From contig NZ_CP157967.1 of assembly GCF_040215725.1 (NCBI RefSeq), positions 2,728,001 to 2,792,000 of the forward strand: a DNA stretch of 64,000 nt, read 5' to 3'. The stretch comes from Rhizobium sp. ZPR4 (GTDB lineage: Bacteria; Pseudomonadota; Alphaproteobacteria; Rhizobiales; Rhizobiaceae). The position numbers and the translations under genes are program-made. Shown here piece by piece: positions 47,559-56,923 of the stretch (the stretch's first letter is position 1; the number at the start of each line of letters is the position of its first letter). The notes beneath the pieces are model-generated. The model ran no database searches. It was given only the letters and a program-made list of their open reading frames with translations, and was not told the origin of the DNA.

Positions 47559-48302
47559 ATGCAGCATCAGCGAGACCGTATCGATCTCACCGGACGTGAT
47601 TACACAGCGATCTATGCCCTAAGCGACATCCATGGCTGTTACGATGAGATGGCGGAGGCCGAAAGGCGTATCATCGCGGATGCTCGCAGCCTTCCCGGCC
47701 GAAAGCTGCTGATGTATCTCGGCGATTATGTCGATCGTGGCCCCCGTTCCAGCGATGTCCTGGCGCATCTTAGCGCACCGCCGCCCGAAGGCTTCGACCG
47801 CTATGCGCTTTGCGGCAATCACGACGATGTCTTCCTGCGCTTTCTGGACGATCCCGATGCCAACATCCATTGGCTGGAGTTCGGTGCCTTGCCGACGCTC
47901 GCATCCTACGGCATCGATGCCCGGCACATGCTTTTCGACCTCGGCTATAGCGTCGAGGAGTTGCGCGACATGACGCTCAAGGCGATGCCGGCAGCGCATA
48001 TCGACCTGCTGCGCTCGCTGGCCGCGGCCGTCACTTTCGGCTCGACACTCTTCGTCCATGCCGGCATCACGCCCGGTCTCCCTTTAAGTGAGCAGACGGA
48101 TGAAGATCTGATGTGGATTCGCGAGCCGTTCCTGTCGGGCGGACCGCAATTGCCGCTGCTGGTAGTCCATGGCCACACGCCGGGCTCGCATCCCGTTTTT
48201 GGTCTAAGCCGCATCGGTATCGATACGGCCGTTTCCATGGGCGGAACGCTGACGATCCTGAAGATCGCCGAAGGTAAACAGACGATCCTGCCGTCGATCT
48301 AG
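47559..48302 (+). CDS. PP2A-like metallophosphoesterase (serine/threonine phosphatase)
   Basis: The 247-residue protein has the metal-ligand series 'ALSDIHGCYDEM', 'YLGDYVDRGPRSSD', 'CGNHDDVFLRFL', a distal 'FVHAGI' and 'VVHGHTPG', as in bacterial PrpA/PrpE-type phosphatases. It would remove phosphate from proteins or small phospho-compounds in the cytoplasm. ATG 47559 was chosen by the compact start ahead of the fold. The 233-bp gap before it contains no supported gene. It is convergent with the RND operon. Confidence 0.87.
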   Translation: MQHQRDRIDLTGRDYTAIYALSDIHGCYDEMAEAERRIIADARSLPGRKLLMYLGDYVDRGPRSSDVLAHLSAPPPEGFDRYALCGNHDDVFLRFLDDPDANIHWLEFGALPTLASYGIDARHMLFDLGYSVEELRDMTLKAMPAAHIDLLRSLAAAVTFGSTLFVHAGITPGLPLSEQTDEDLMWIREPFLSGGPQLPLLVVHGHTPGSHPVFGLSRIGIDTAVSMGGTLTILKIAEGKQTILPSI

Positions 48303-48403
48303 GGCATTTCCAGGAAAAGTGCGTAAAGATTTTCCGTCCGGAAGGCCTTGGGAAATAAGACGATAGGGCGTTTTCGCGATTCGAACAAAAGCGGAAATGT
48401 TCT
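48301..48403. repeat. Rhizobial intergenic palindromic repeat (RIME-like)
   Basis: The stretch begins AGGGCATTTCC and ends GGAAATGTTCT, which pair over 11 positions with G-U wobbles, and has internal AGGAAAAGTGCG and TTTTCCGTCCGGAA pieces. This is the form of the intergenic mosaic elements spread through Rhizobium genomes. It lies between convergent genes, right after a stop codon. Confidence 0.5.
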
Positions 48404-48417
48404 AACGGCTCAAAAGA

Positions 48418-48450
48418 AAACCCCGGCCAGAGGCCGGGGTTTGTTTCTTT
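48418..48450. terminator. Bidirectional terminator
   Basis: AAACCCCGGCC-AGA-GGCCGGGGTTT is a perfect 11-bp stem followed by GTTTCTTT on the plus strand and TTTCTTTTGAG on the minus strand. It separates the phosphatase gene from the convergent RND operon. Confidence 0.88.
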
Positions 48451-48458
48451 CGGACGTC

Positions 48459-51400
48459 TCACTCTGCCGCCACGGCCGGCGGCAGCAGAACCGTATTCCG
48501 CTCTTCCTCGTCGACCTGCTCCTTGGCAACCGGCTCCGCCGATTTGTTCTTGGGCTCGCGGCCGAAGAACAAGGCGTAGCCGGCGGGCAGGACGAAGATC
48601 GTCAACACGGTCGCAACCAGGATACCGCCCATCATCGCATAGGCGAGCGGACCCCAGAAGACGCCGCGCGAGATCGGGATCAGCGCCAGCACGGCCGTCA
48701 GCGCGGTCAGCGTGATCGGCCGGAAACGACGCACGGCCGAGCCGATGATCGCTTCCTTCCGGTCCATGCCCGCCGCAATATCCTGGTCGATCTGGTCGAC
48801 GAGGATGATCGAGTTGCGGATGATGATGCCGAGCAAAGCGATAACGCCGAGGATCGCGACGAAGCCGAAGGGTGCACCGCTGATGAGCAGAGCCGCAGCC
48901 GCACCGATAATGCCGAGCGGACCCGTCGCCAGCACCAGCATCGCCTTGCCGAAGTGCTGCAGCTGCGCCATCAAGAGCACGACGATGATGACGAGCATGA
49001 TCGGCGCCTTGGCGGCGATCGAGGCCTGACTTTCGGCGCTGTCTTCGGCGCCGCCCTGGATCTCGATCTTGTAGCCGGCCGGCAGGCTGTTCCTCAGATC
49101 AGCCATGTCATTGTAGAGCTTGGCGGTCACGTCGTTCGACTGCACATTGTCGGGCAGGGTCGCCCGCACGCTGATGGTCGGCAGGCGGTCACGGCGCCAT
49201 TCTATGCTCTGCTCCATGACAGGCACGATCTTGGCGACCTGCGACAACGGCACGAAGCCACCGCTATCTGTCGGGATATAGACCGAGTTTACCGACGTCA
49301 GCAGATGACGGCTTTCTTCCGGCTCGCGGGCAACGATTCCAACGGTTTCCTCACCCTCGCGATAGTTGTCGAGAGTGACGCCGGACATCGAAGCCTGCAG
49401 CATCTGGCGGATGCGCTGCGAGGTGACGCCGAGAGCGCGGGCGCGATCCTGATCGATCACCAGCTTCATAGCCGGCACCGGCTCAAGCCAGTCGTCATGG
49501 ATGGCACCGAGCAACGGATTCTGGACAAAGCGTTGCTTCACCTCGTCGGCAATATGGCGAACCTCCTGACGGTCCGGACCCATGACGCGTAGCTGTACGG
49601 GCCAGCCCGTCGGCGGACCGAGGAACAGGCGATCGACCTTGCCGCGAACGGATGGGAAATCGTTGGCCAGTATGCCGCGCATCTTGGTGATCAGGCGCTC
49701 GCGGGCCGGCTCGTCCTTGGCCATGACCAGCATCTGGGCATAGTTCGGATTGGTGAGCTGCTGATCGAGCGGCAGGAAGAAGCGTGGAGCACCCTGCCCG
49801 ATATAGGTGGCGATGAAACGCTTGTCCGGATCATCGGCCATACGGGCTTCCAGTGCCTGCGCCTGGCGTTCGACTTCCTTGATGCTGGTGCCTTCGGGCA
49901 GCCAGAGATCGACCAGGATTTCCGGGCGCGACGACTGCGGGAAGAAGTTCTGCGGAATGAACTGGAAGGACCAGAGGCTGCCGACGAAGGCGGCGAGCGT
50001 CAGAAGCAGAACGATGACGCGGTGGCGCACGGCCCAGGCGACCGAGGAGTGCAGACGGCGGTAGAAGCGCGTATCGAACACGTCGTGATGCTCGCCGGCA
50101 TGATGGCGCTGCTTGAGGATCATGTAGCCGAGCCATGGCGTGAAGTAGACGGCCACGAACCAGGAGACCACGAGCGCGATGCCGACGACGTAGAAGAGCG
50201 AGCGGACATATTCGCCGGCCGTCGATGCCGCAAATCCCACAGGGATGAAGCCGGCGGTCGTGATCAACGTGCCGGTCAGCATCGGGAAAGCCGTGGAGGA
50301 ATAGGCGAAGCTGGCGGCATCGAGCTTCACCAGCCCCTCTTCCAGTTTGCGCTCCATGAGTTCGACCACGATCATGGCGTCATCGACCAGCAGACCGAGC
50401 GCGATGATGAGCGCGCCGAGCGAGATACGCTGCAGGTCGATGCCGAGCTCGTACATGATGGCAAATGTGGCAGCCAGCACCAGCGGAATGGCGATCGCGA
50501 TCACGAGGCCGGAGCGCCAGCCGATCGACAGGAACGAGACGATCAGCACGATGACGAGGGCCTCGCCGAGCGCATGCATGAATTCGCTGATCGCATCCGT
50601 GACGACGTCGGGCTGGTTGGCGATCTGATCGACCTGAACGCCGACCGGCAGCGAGGCTTCGAAGCGCTTGTAGGTTTCCTCAACCGACTTGCCGACATCA
50701 GTCACCTTGAAGCCTGGAGCCATGACGACGCCGAGCTGCACGCTCGGATGGCCGTTATAAAGGAACTTGGCGGTATAGGGGTCCTGCAGCCCGGCGGAGA
50801 CGGTCGCGATATCGCCAAGGCGCGTCACCTGGCCGCCGGCGGTCAGCCGCAGGTTCTTGATATCCTCGATCTTGTTGACATCGCCCTCGACCGAGATGCG
50901 CACCGAGCGGGTGCTGGTATCGACGTTGCCAGCCGGGTCGACGTTGTTCTGCCCAACGATGGCGTTCTTCAGGTCGGTGAGCGTCAGTCCGCGCTCGGCC
51001 AGAACCTTGGAGGAGACATCGATATAGATCTGCTCCGCCTGATCGCCGATGATGGTCGCCTTCTCGACGCCGGGCGTCGAAAGCAGCATGTCGCGGGCTT
51101 GGATGGCGAATTTCTTCAGCTCCGGATAGGTGTAGCCATCGCCGCTGATCGAATGCAGCGTGATGAATGTATCGCCGAATTCATCGTTGAAATAGGGACC
51201 GAGCAGGCCGGACGGCAGCTCGTTGCCGATATCGCCGACCTTCTTGCGGATCTGGTAGAAGGCGTCCTTCACCTCGGCGGTGTTGGTATCGCCCTTGATC
51301 TGGATGGTGGTGATGGCAAAGCCGGCGCGGGTATAGGATTTGACCCAATCGAGATGCGGCGTTTCCTGCAGCTTGCGCTCGATCTTGTTGACCACCTGGT

Positions 51401-51617
51401 CTTCCATGTCCTGCAGGGAGGCGCCGGGCCAGACGGTCTGCACGACCATGACGCGGAAGGTGAAATCCGGGTCTTCCTTCTGGCCCATATGGGTCAGGCC
51501 GAGTGCACCGGCGATGATGATGAGCCCGAACAGAAAGCGCGCAATGCTGGGATGGGCGATTGCCCAACGCGACAGGTTGAAACGCTTCCTCTCGTCGGAG
51601 GTATTATTGATGGACAT
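48459..51617 (-). CDS. RND efflux transporter permease
   Basis: The 1052-residue protein has the twelve-span RND architecture with two large periplasmic loops. It begins 'FNLSRWAIAHPSIARFLFG', and has 'ALVIVLIVSFLSIGWRSGLVIAIAIPLVLAATF' type helices and the proton-relay region 'LGLLVDDAMIVVELMER' with the paired Asp residues. It would pump toxic compounds outward with proton drive. GAGGGG upstream supports ATG 51617. No outer-membrane channel gene is adjacent, so a TolC elsewhere is needed. Confidence 0.92.
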   Translation of the reverse strand: MSINNTSDERKRFNLSRWAIAHPSIARFLFGLIIIAGALGLTHMGQKEDPDFTFRVMVVQTVWPGASLQDMEDQVVNKIERKLQETPHLDWVKSYTRAGFAITTIQIKGDTNTAEVKDAFYQIRKKVGDIGNELPSGLLGPYFNDEFGDTFITLHSISGDGYTYPELKKFAIQARDMLLSTPGVEKATIIGDQAEQIYIDVSSKVLAERGLTLTDLKNAIVGQNNVDPAGNVDTSTRSVRISVEGDVNKIEDIKNLRLTAGGQVTRLGDIATVSAGLQDPYTAKFLYNGHPSVQLGVVMAPGFKVTDVGKSVEETYKRFEASLPVGVQVDQIANQPDVVTDAISEFMHALGEALVIVLIVSFLSIGWRSGLVIAIAIPLVLAATFAIMYELGIDLQRISLGALIIALGLLVDDAMIVVELMERKLEEGLVKLDAASFAYSSTAFPMLTGTLITTAGFIPVGFAASTAGEYVRSLFYVVGIALVVSWFVAVYFTPWLGYMILKQRHHAGEHHDVFDTRFYRRLHSSVAWAVRHRVIVLLLTLAAFVGSLWSFQFIPQNFFPQSSRPEILVDLWLPEGTSIKEVERQAQALEARMADDPDKRFIATYIGQGAPRFFLPLDQQLTNPNYAQMLVMAKDEPARERLITKMRGILANDFPSVRGKVDRLFLGPPTGWPVQLRVMGPDRQEVRHIADEVKQRFVQNPLLGAIHDDWLEPVPAMKLVIDQDRARALGVTSQRIRQMLQASMSGVTLDNYREGEETVGIVAREPEESRHLLTSVNSVYIPTDSGGFVPLSQVAKIVPVMEQSIEWRRDRLPTISVRATLPDNVQSNDVTAKLYNDMADLRNSLPAGYKIEIQGGAEDSAESQASIAAKAPIMLVIIVVLLMAQLQHFGKAMLVLATGPLGIIGAAAALLISGAPFGFVAILGVIALLGIIIRNSIILVDQIDQDIAAGMDRKEAIIGSAVRRFRPITLTALTAVLALIPISRGVFWGPLAYAMMGGILVATVLTIFVLPAGYALFFGREPKNKSAEPVAKEQVDEEERNTVLLPPAVAAE

Positions 51618-51639
51618 GACGTCGTCCCCTCGATCCGGA

Positions 51640-52788
51640 TCAGCGTACGATATCCGCCGAGGCGGCTTTGGTTTCTGCGGAAGCCTGCTGGGCTGCGGCA
51701 CCAGAAAGCTTGACCTTCATGTTTTCGCTCATGAACTGAGTGCCGGCTGCAACGACGACATCGCCGGTCTTGAGGCCATCGGCCACGCGCACGCCGTCAT
51801 CGGAGAAATCTGCGACCTTAATCGTGCGGGAATGCACGGTACCGGCACTGCGGTCGACGAGCCAGACGATCTGCTGCCCGTCTTTCTGGGCAAGGGCGCT
51901 CAGGGGAATGGAAACATAGGGCTGGGTATTGTCGGCAAGCGCCTCGATCGTCGCGGTCATGCCAAGCAGAACGCGCGGATCGTTCGGCACGCTCACACGC
52001 ACGGCGAAGGTGCGCGACTGATCGGCGCTACCCGACACTTCCCGCACCTTTCCATCCAGCACGAGGGCCGCGTCGGACCAGAAGCGCGCCTTGACGTCCT
52101 TGCCAACCTTGAACTGGGCGATGTCCATTTCCGGGACAGCGACCTGCACTTCCTTCTCGCCATCGACGGCAACGGTGATGACGGCTGTACCGGAACTGAC
52201 CACCTGGCCGACATCGGCGTTGATTGCAGTCACGATACCATTCATGTCGGAGGTCAGGTCGGCATAGGCGACCTGGTTCTTGGCTTCGGTCAATGCCGAC
52301 GCTGCGGAATCGCGCGTCGAAACGGCCTGCTCATAGGAAAGCTCGGCCTGCTCGAGCTGCGACTTCGAGGTGACGTTCTTGTCAAAGAGCGTCTGCGCGC
52401 GATTGCGGGCAAGCTCGGTCGTCTGCACCTGCTTTTCGGCGGCATCCAGATCGGCCTGCGAACGGCGCACGGCGAGAACATAATCGGTTGCATCCATGCG
52501 GGCTACCACATCGCCGGGCTTTACCCTTTGGCCGATATCCACCTTGCGCTCGACGATCTTGCCGTTGACGCGAAAGCCAAGATTCATTTCCGTCCGCGCA
52601 CGCACAGCGCCGGAATAGTCGAGCTTGCGCGTCGTATCAGCCTGGGCGATTTCGACGACCTTGACCGGTCGGATCACCTCCGCCGCCTCTTCCTTCTTCT
52701 CATTGCAGCCCGAGAGCCCAAGCCCCAAGGCAGCAAGGAGAACCGCACCGGCAGCGGCCCGTAGAGTGTTGGTCGTCAGCGAAACCAT
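51640..52788 (-). CDS. RND efflux periplasmic adaptor (lipoprotein)
   Basis: The 382-residue protein has a lipoprotein signal (lipobox LGLSGC, lipid cysteine near residue 28), a lipoyl-like half ('FRVNGKIVERKVDIGQRVKPGDVVARMD'), an alpha-hairpin (about 110-165) and a beta-barrel/membrane-proximal end. It links the RND pump to an outer-membrane channel. ATG 52788 follows AGGAGAG. It is 22 bp upstream of the permease and 62 bp downstream of tetR, all on one strand. Confidence 0.92.
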   Translation of the reverse strand: MVSLTTNTLRAAAGAVLLAALGLGLSGCNEKKEEAAEVIRPVKVVEIAQADTTRKLDYSGAVRARTEMNLGFRVNGKIVERKVDIGQRVKPGDVVARMDATDYVLAVRRSQADLDAAEKQVQTTELARNRAQTLFDKNVTSKSQLEQAELSYEQAVSTRDSAASALTEAKNQVAYADLTSDMNGIVTAINADVGQVVSSGTAVITVAVDGEKEVQVAVPEMDIAQFKVGKDVKARFWSDAALVLDGKVREVSGSADQSRTFAVRVSVPNDPRVLLGMTATIEALADNTQPYVSIPLSALAQKDGQQIVWLVDRSAGTVHSRTIKVADFSDDGVRVADGLKTGDVVVAAGTQFMSENMKVKLSGAAAQQASAETKAASADIVR

Positions 52789-52850
52789 GTCGCTCTCTCC
52801 TAAAGTCGAACAAAGAGTGGAAACACGCCGGCTATCCGGAGCGCGCATTG

Positions 52851-53459
52851 CTATTTCTTCAAGGCCCTGATGGCGAACTCGACTAGATCCTCGGGCTCGG
52901 CCCGGTTTGTCTTGGCAAGGCACTGGGCCACCATCTGCGGATGACAGAGATTGATGGTCGCCGCGCCGAAGCATTTGGACGCAACGTAAGGGTCCTGCTC
53001 GAAGAACTCACCGGCGGCAATTCCCTCCGCAATGATCTCGGCGATCAGATCGTGGATACGATCGATATGCTTTTCGATGACGTGCCAATCACGCTCGATG
53101 GCGACAACGACCATTTCGTGAACCTTCTGCTCGTCGAGCATGGCCTCCATCGTCATCTTGTACTGGGCCATGGTATAGGCCCGCAGCCGATCGGTCGCAC
53201 TGATCGGCTGATTGCGGATGGCGAGCGCCATCTGGTAGCTCTGGCCGAGCATGCGCCCACAAAGAGCCTGGTGGATTTCAACCTTGGAACCGAAGAAGCG
53301 GTAGATATTCGCCGTCGACATGCCGAGATCGCGTGCAATGTCGGCCACATTCGTCTTGCTGTAGCCATAGTGGCGAAACAGCTTTTCGGCGGCATCGAGA
53401 ATGCGCGTGATGTTTTCCTGGCGGGCAGGATCGGCGCTAACGTCGGAAAGATCGAGCAT
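52851..53459 (-). CDS. TetR family transcriptional regulator
   Basis: The 202-residue protein has a TetR helix-turn-helix ('ITRILDAAEKLFRHYGYSKTNVADIARDLGMSTANIYRFFGSK' in pieces near residues 17-60) and a helical ligand domain. The ATG at 53459 is preferred; a TTG 36 bases upstream lies in the spacer of the long palindrome. It is the first gene of the efflux operon, with the palindrome just upstream, so autorepression relieved by a pump substrate is the likely control. Confidence 0.87.
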   Translation of the reverse strand: MLDLSDVSADPARQENITRILDAAEKLFRHYGYSKTNVADIARDLGMSTANIYRFFGSKVEIHQALCGRMLGQSYQMALAIRNQPISATDRLRAYTMAQYKMTMEAMLDEQKVHEMVVVAIERDWHVIEKHIDRIHDLIAEIIAEGIAAGEFFEQDPYVASKCFGAATINLCHPQMVAQCLAKTNRAEPEDLVEFAIRALKK

Positions 53460-53467
53460 GAGCAGGC

Positions 53468-53519
53468 CTGATGGTTTACGAGTGACGATTTTCAATTTTC
53501 GTCACTCGTAAACCATCAG
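53468..53519. promoter_or_regulatory. Perfect 21-bp-arm palindrome upstream of tetR
   Basis: Left arm 53468-53488 (CTGATGGTTTACGAGTGACG plus A) is the exact reverse complement of 53499-53519, with a 10-bp AT-rich spacer. The promoter of tetR and the pump genes should fall here. Its size fits two repressor dimers or one dimer pair per arm. It begins 9 bp before the ATG. Confidence 0.75.
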
Positions 53520-53688
53520 AGCGCCGATGTCAATGAAACCACCCACAACTTGGGCGGCTTTTAGATGCTATTGAATAAACCGAGGATGCGCCGAACAACT
53601 TGAAACAACAGTTAAACGATCAACAACGCGCCTTGCGGAGCGTGCTGAAAGTGTCCGACATTTTGTCGCAGGCCCGATCGGCGCGCGA

Positions 53689-54168
53689 TCAGGCGCTCAA
53701 GAGCGTCGGATGGAAGCGGCGAATACTGAAATACCCGACGAGCAGGCAGGCCACCAAAAGCGCTACCTGCGCGGCGAGGATCGGCGGCTCGTTACCGGTA
53801 GGTGCCAGCGCATTGAGCGCCTGTATCTTCTGGAAGGATTGAATGATCAGCACCAGACAGTTGAAGAAAAGCAGCACCAGTGCGCCGACCACGAAAACCG
53901 ACCGCCAGATGCCGGCGAGATGAAACCTGTAGCGCGCCAGTGCCGTCGGAATGAAGACGAGAAGACAGAGAATGCCGACAATGATCGCCGGCGTGATTCC
54001 GTGAAACGGGAACAAGAAACCCGTCAGGCTGGTGAGCGCAGTCGTAAGCATATAGACGAGCGTCGATCGGTCGTGACGGTTGGCCGTGAGAAATCCCTGG
54101 GCCACAACGATGCCGCTGATGATGGCAATCAAACTGATGACGACATGAATCAAAAGAATCCCAGACAT
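53689..54168 (-). CDS. Small integral membrane protein, unknown function
   Basis: The 159-residue product has four clear membrane helices: residues 3-24, 33-75 (likely two helices around 'TGFLFPFHGITPAI'), 85-110 and 130-150. A GGGGAGGGG ribosome site fixes ATG 54168 and excludes a longer upstream frame. No family was firmly recognised. It stands alone, upstream of (and divergent from) the next membrane-protein gene. Confidence 0.75.
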   Translation of the reverse strand: MSGILLIHVVISLIAIISGIVVAQGFLTANRHDRSTLVYMLTTALTSLTGFLFPFHGITPAIIVGILCLLVFIPTALARYRFHLAGIWRSVFVVGALVLLFFNCLVLIIQSFQKIQALNALAPTGNEPPILAAQVALLVACLLVGYFSIRRFHPTLLSA

Positions 54169-54657
54169 TCGCCCCTCCCCTTGAGCACTGCATTTCAGTG
54201 AAAATGACAGCCCAATGCCCGAGTACGAACTATATACCAAACGCGCTCCACGCGCAGGATATTTTGTAGCAGGCCTGGATCGAGGCAGCCGCGAGGGATT
54301 GCAGACGCATGCGCGAAAACACACCTTCGCATGGCAAGATTGATTGATGGCGCCAAGTCACAATTTTACGACGCCGCAATATAGCCAATACTTATCAAAC
54401 CGCCGACCATTTGAATTGGTGTTGCGACGGCATCCTCTTTATTTGTCCAATGAATAGTCGGACTGCGAGACGAAATGTCGAGAGCGCCGTCAGTTATGCG
54501 ATGGTGAGTAGCCGGCCGTCATGATCGGCCCTGCCAGGCTCGCGATAAATTTTCCCGCCCCGTTGGAAAACCTCCGAAAGAGGACCTTATGCCCATCCAC
54601 AATTTGGGTGGTCAGGCATGAATTTGAGAGTGGAGCAATCAGGGAGGAAAATCGAAC
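54169..54657. other. 489-bp intergenic region, nothing recognised
   Basis: This is the divergent gap between two membrane-protein genes. It is AT-richer than the flanks. No tRNA, strong hairpin or credible reading frame was found; it should contain both promoters. Confidence 0.4.
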
Positions 54658-55197
54658 ATGAGCAGCAATTATGACGAGATCCGTCGAGATATGAACGTGG
54701 GAGCAGGCCTCACGGATACACCAGCCCTGTGGACGACCATAAAAGCCGGTGTGATCGGGGGCCTCGCGGGCGGCGTCCTGATCTGGATATATGAGGCGAT
54801 CGTCTGGGTTGGTGTCCAGCAGCTCATGCCGCTGGCGGGCATTCCCCGTAATGCCACAGGCCTCGTATTCGGCAAGACGGTGCAGGAAACTTTGGGACTG
54901 ACGGCGTATTTCCTCGGCACGGCAATCCACTTCTCCTTCGTTTTTGCCTGGGGCATCGCCTTTGCCTATATCTGGCCGTACTTCCGGCGGCGCGGCTTCG
55001 AGGCGACGTTCGTGGCATTGTTCTACGCCGTAGTGATCTGGATCGTGATGCATGCTGCCATCATGGTGGCCACCACGGATCATCCGAACTATTTCGATCC
55101 GATGGTCGTTATCGGTGGCTTCATGTCGCACTTTTTCTACACGGTGCCGCTGGCTTTGATCGTGAAGCGACGCCTTGCGGCAGTAGCCGGCGCGTAA
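54658..55197 (+). CDS. Integral membrane protein, unknown function (YagU-like)
   Basis: The 179-residue product has about four membrane helices ('IKAGVIGGLAGGVLIWIYEAIVW', 'FLGTAIHFSFVFAWGIAFAYIW', 'FVALFYAVVIWIVMHAAIMV', 'GGFMSHFFYTVPLALIV') with His residues in the last three. The size and spacing are like YagU/DUF1440 proteins, which have been linked to acid tolerance, but this is only a resemblance. GGAGG before ATG 54658 supports the start. It is followed by a palindromic terminator. Confidence 0.75.
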   Translation: MSSNYDEIRRDMNVGAGLTDTPALWTTIKAGVIGGLAGGVLIWIYEAIVWVGVQQLMPLAGIPRNATGLVFGKTVQETLGLTAYFLGTAIHFSFVFAWGIAFAYIWPYFRRRGFEATFVALFYAVVIWIVMHAAIMVATTDHPNYFDPMVVIGGFMSHFFYTVPLALIVKRRLAAVAGA

Positions 55198-55243
55198 GGC
55201 CCATTGGCCAACGAAACGCACTGCTTTGAGCATCGCGCGCAGC

Positions 55244-55282
55244 ATTCTACGGGCACTTCGCGCCGCGAAGTGCCCGTAGAAT
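55244..55282. terminator. 19-bp palindrome between convergent genes
   Basis: ATTCTACGGGCACTTCGCG is repeated exactly in reverse complement after a single base. It would form a long hairpin in transcripts from either side, between the membrane-protein gene and osmC. There is no T run, so it could stop transcription weakly or be a bound site. Confidence 0.55.
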
Positions 55283-55297
55283 CATGAGATCCTGAGC

Positions 55298-55729
55298 TTA
55301 GGCGGCGTGAACTTCCAAAGAGATCGGAACGGAAGCAAGTGCCTTGGAAACCGGGCAACCGGCCTTTGCCTTGTTGGCAAGTTCGGTGAACGTGGCTTCA
55401 TCGGCGCCGGGAACCTTGCCCTTGAGCGTCAGGTGGATCGCCGTGATGGCAAAGCCTCCTTCGACGCTTTCAAGCGTCACCTTGGCCGTTGTCTCCATGC
55501 TTTCGGCGGTGAAACCGGCTTCATTGAGGATCAGCGACAAGGCCATGGTGAAGCAACCCGCATGCGCCGCACCGATCAGCTCTTCCGGATTGGTGCCGGC
55601 AACGCCTTCGAAGCGGCTGGCAAAGCCGTAAGGATAGTGACTGAGCGCGCCGCTCTGCGTCGAAATCTGACCCTTGCCGTCCTTCAGACCGCCGGACCAT
55701 TGAGCCGAACCTGTGCGATTGATCTGCAT
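55298..55729 (-). CDS. osmC: OsmC family peroxiredoxin
   Basis: The 143-residue protein reduces organic hydroperoxides in the cytoplasm. The two redox cysteines are C59 in AAHAGCFTMAL and C125 in KAGCPVSKAL, at the same numbers as in E. coli OsmC. ATG 55729 is preceded by AAGGAGGACGAC. Regulation is not evident. It is upstream (divergent) of the GntR gene region. Confidence 0.93.
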   Translation of the reverse strand: MQINRTGSAQWSGGLKDGKGQISTQSGALSHYPYGFASRFEGVAGTNPEELIGAAHAGCFTMALSLILNEAGFTAESMETTAKVTLESVEGGFAITAIHLTLKGKVPGADEATFTELANKAKAGCPVSKALASVPISLEVHAA

Positions 55730-55936
55730 GTCGTCCTCCTTGTCGTTGAATGAGCCTCGGGGGCGGAACCGCCTTTCCCGTGATGATCGACGGCAAGCGG
55801 CACGGCCGCCCGCATCGTCACCATAGTCCTTCTATCCGTCGAAGACGACGCCGCGGTAACAGACGCGGCGTCGATCCGGAAAACGGCTGCGCCAGGCGCA
55901 TTGTTCCTGAAAACGCGATTGCGCCAGTTTTTTCAA

Positions 55937-55984
55937 ATCATCATACAAGAATATTGCCAATGTATGATGATTATCGTATGATGA
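55937..55984. promoter_or_regulatory. Cluster of ATGATGA half-sites upstream of the GntR gene
   Basis: TCATCATAC at 55938-55946 is inverted relative to two direct copies of GTATGATGA at 55962-55970 and 55976-55984. Three identical 9-mers within 50 bp, 115-160 bp before the regulator start, suggest a GntR-family operator controlling the regulator and dgoD. Confidence 0.55.
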
Positions 55985-56098
55985 TTTCAATGTTTGGTCA
56001 CCAACCGTGACCGGCCATCATCTGCATGAAAATCCTGCCCCTCTCCGGTCGAGAAAGAAATTCGGGCAGAACATGCGAAATGGTGCGGAGGAGATAGG

Positions 56099-56893
56099 GT
56101 GGAATCGCTCGAAAGACAGGGGCACGACTCCATGGCTCAGCCGGCGCGTCGTCCGCGCGTGCGCAAGAATGTGACGGCGGCGATCGCCGAAGACATATGC
56201 GCCGAACGCTATCCTTCCGGCTCGACCCTGCCGCGCGAAAACGATCTCTGCGAAATGTACGGCGTCAGCCGCACGGTTATCCGCGAATCCCTCAAGGTGC
56301 TGGAGTCCAAGGGTCTCGTGCGCGGCAAGCCGCGCATCGGCACCACGGTCTGCGACAAGGACGACTGGAACATTCTCGACCAGGATGTGCTGGAATGGAT
56401 GGGGCCTTATATTGCCGATTTCGATATTCTCGGCTCCATCCTCGAAGCGCGCCGTACCATAGAACCCGCAGCCGCAGAATATGCGGCCGAGCGCGCTACT
56501 GCTCGCGAAATTGCCGACCTGGAGAGCGCATGGCAGCAGATGCGCGACAGCGGCAATGACCCGGAGGGCTTTACCGAGGCCGACGTGACCTTCCACAAGC
56601 TGCTGCTCAGCGCCAGCCACAACCAGGTGTTCCGTCGCCTCTCCAGCGCCATGCATGCCGGCCTCAAATATGCGCTTCACGCCTCCAATGTCGCCGCCCA
56701 TAGCCGCGACGAGGCGATCGCCGTTCACGGCGAACTCGTGGAAGCGCTGCGCCTTCGCGACCGCGATGCGGCGCGCACCTGCGCCCACCGCATGCTCGAT
56801 CTTGCCGCCCGCGATCTCGCCGTCGAACGACGGCTGGACAAAGGCCGGAAAACAAATCCCGAAACCCCGAGATCCGCGGCCTCGCGCCGCTGA
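56099..56893 (+). CDS. GntR family (FadR/FCD) regulator, likely of galactonate use
   Basis: The 264-residue protein has a winged helix ('GSTLPRENDLCEMYGVSRTVIRESLKVLESKGLV' region, residues 35-75) and a C-terminal FCD domain with metal/ligand histidines ('DVTFHKLLLSASHN', 'SRDEAIAVHGELVEAL', 'RTCAHRMLDL'). The start is GTG 56099 behind GGAGGAG. It is 30 bp upstream of dgoD on the same strand, as DgoR is with dgo genes, so it probably represses dgoD until galactonate is present. Confidence 0.87.
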   Translation: MESLERQGHDSMAQPARRPRVRKNVTAAIAEDICAERYPSGSTLPRENDLCEMYGVSRTVIRESLKVLESKGLVRGKPRIGTTVCDKDDWNILDQDVLEWMGPYIADFDILGSILEARRTIEPAAAEYAAERATAREIADLESAWQQMRDSGNDPEGFTEADVTFHKLLLSASHNQVFRRLSSAMHAGLKYALHASNVAAHSRDEAIAVHGELVEALRLRDRDAARTCAHRMLDLAARDLAVERRLDKGRKTNPETPRSAASRR

Positions 56894-56923
56894 CGCAACC
56901 CAAAGCCAAACGGAATCATTCCT

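Noticed and set aside
50022..51713. 563-codon plus-strand frame opposite the RND permease
   Set aside because: It is a shadow of a conserved twelve-span transporter; composition is D/R/H-rich and without domains.
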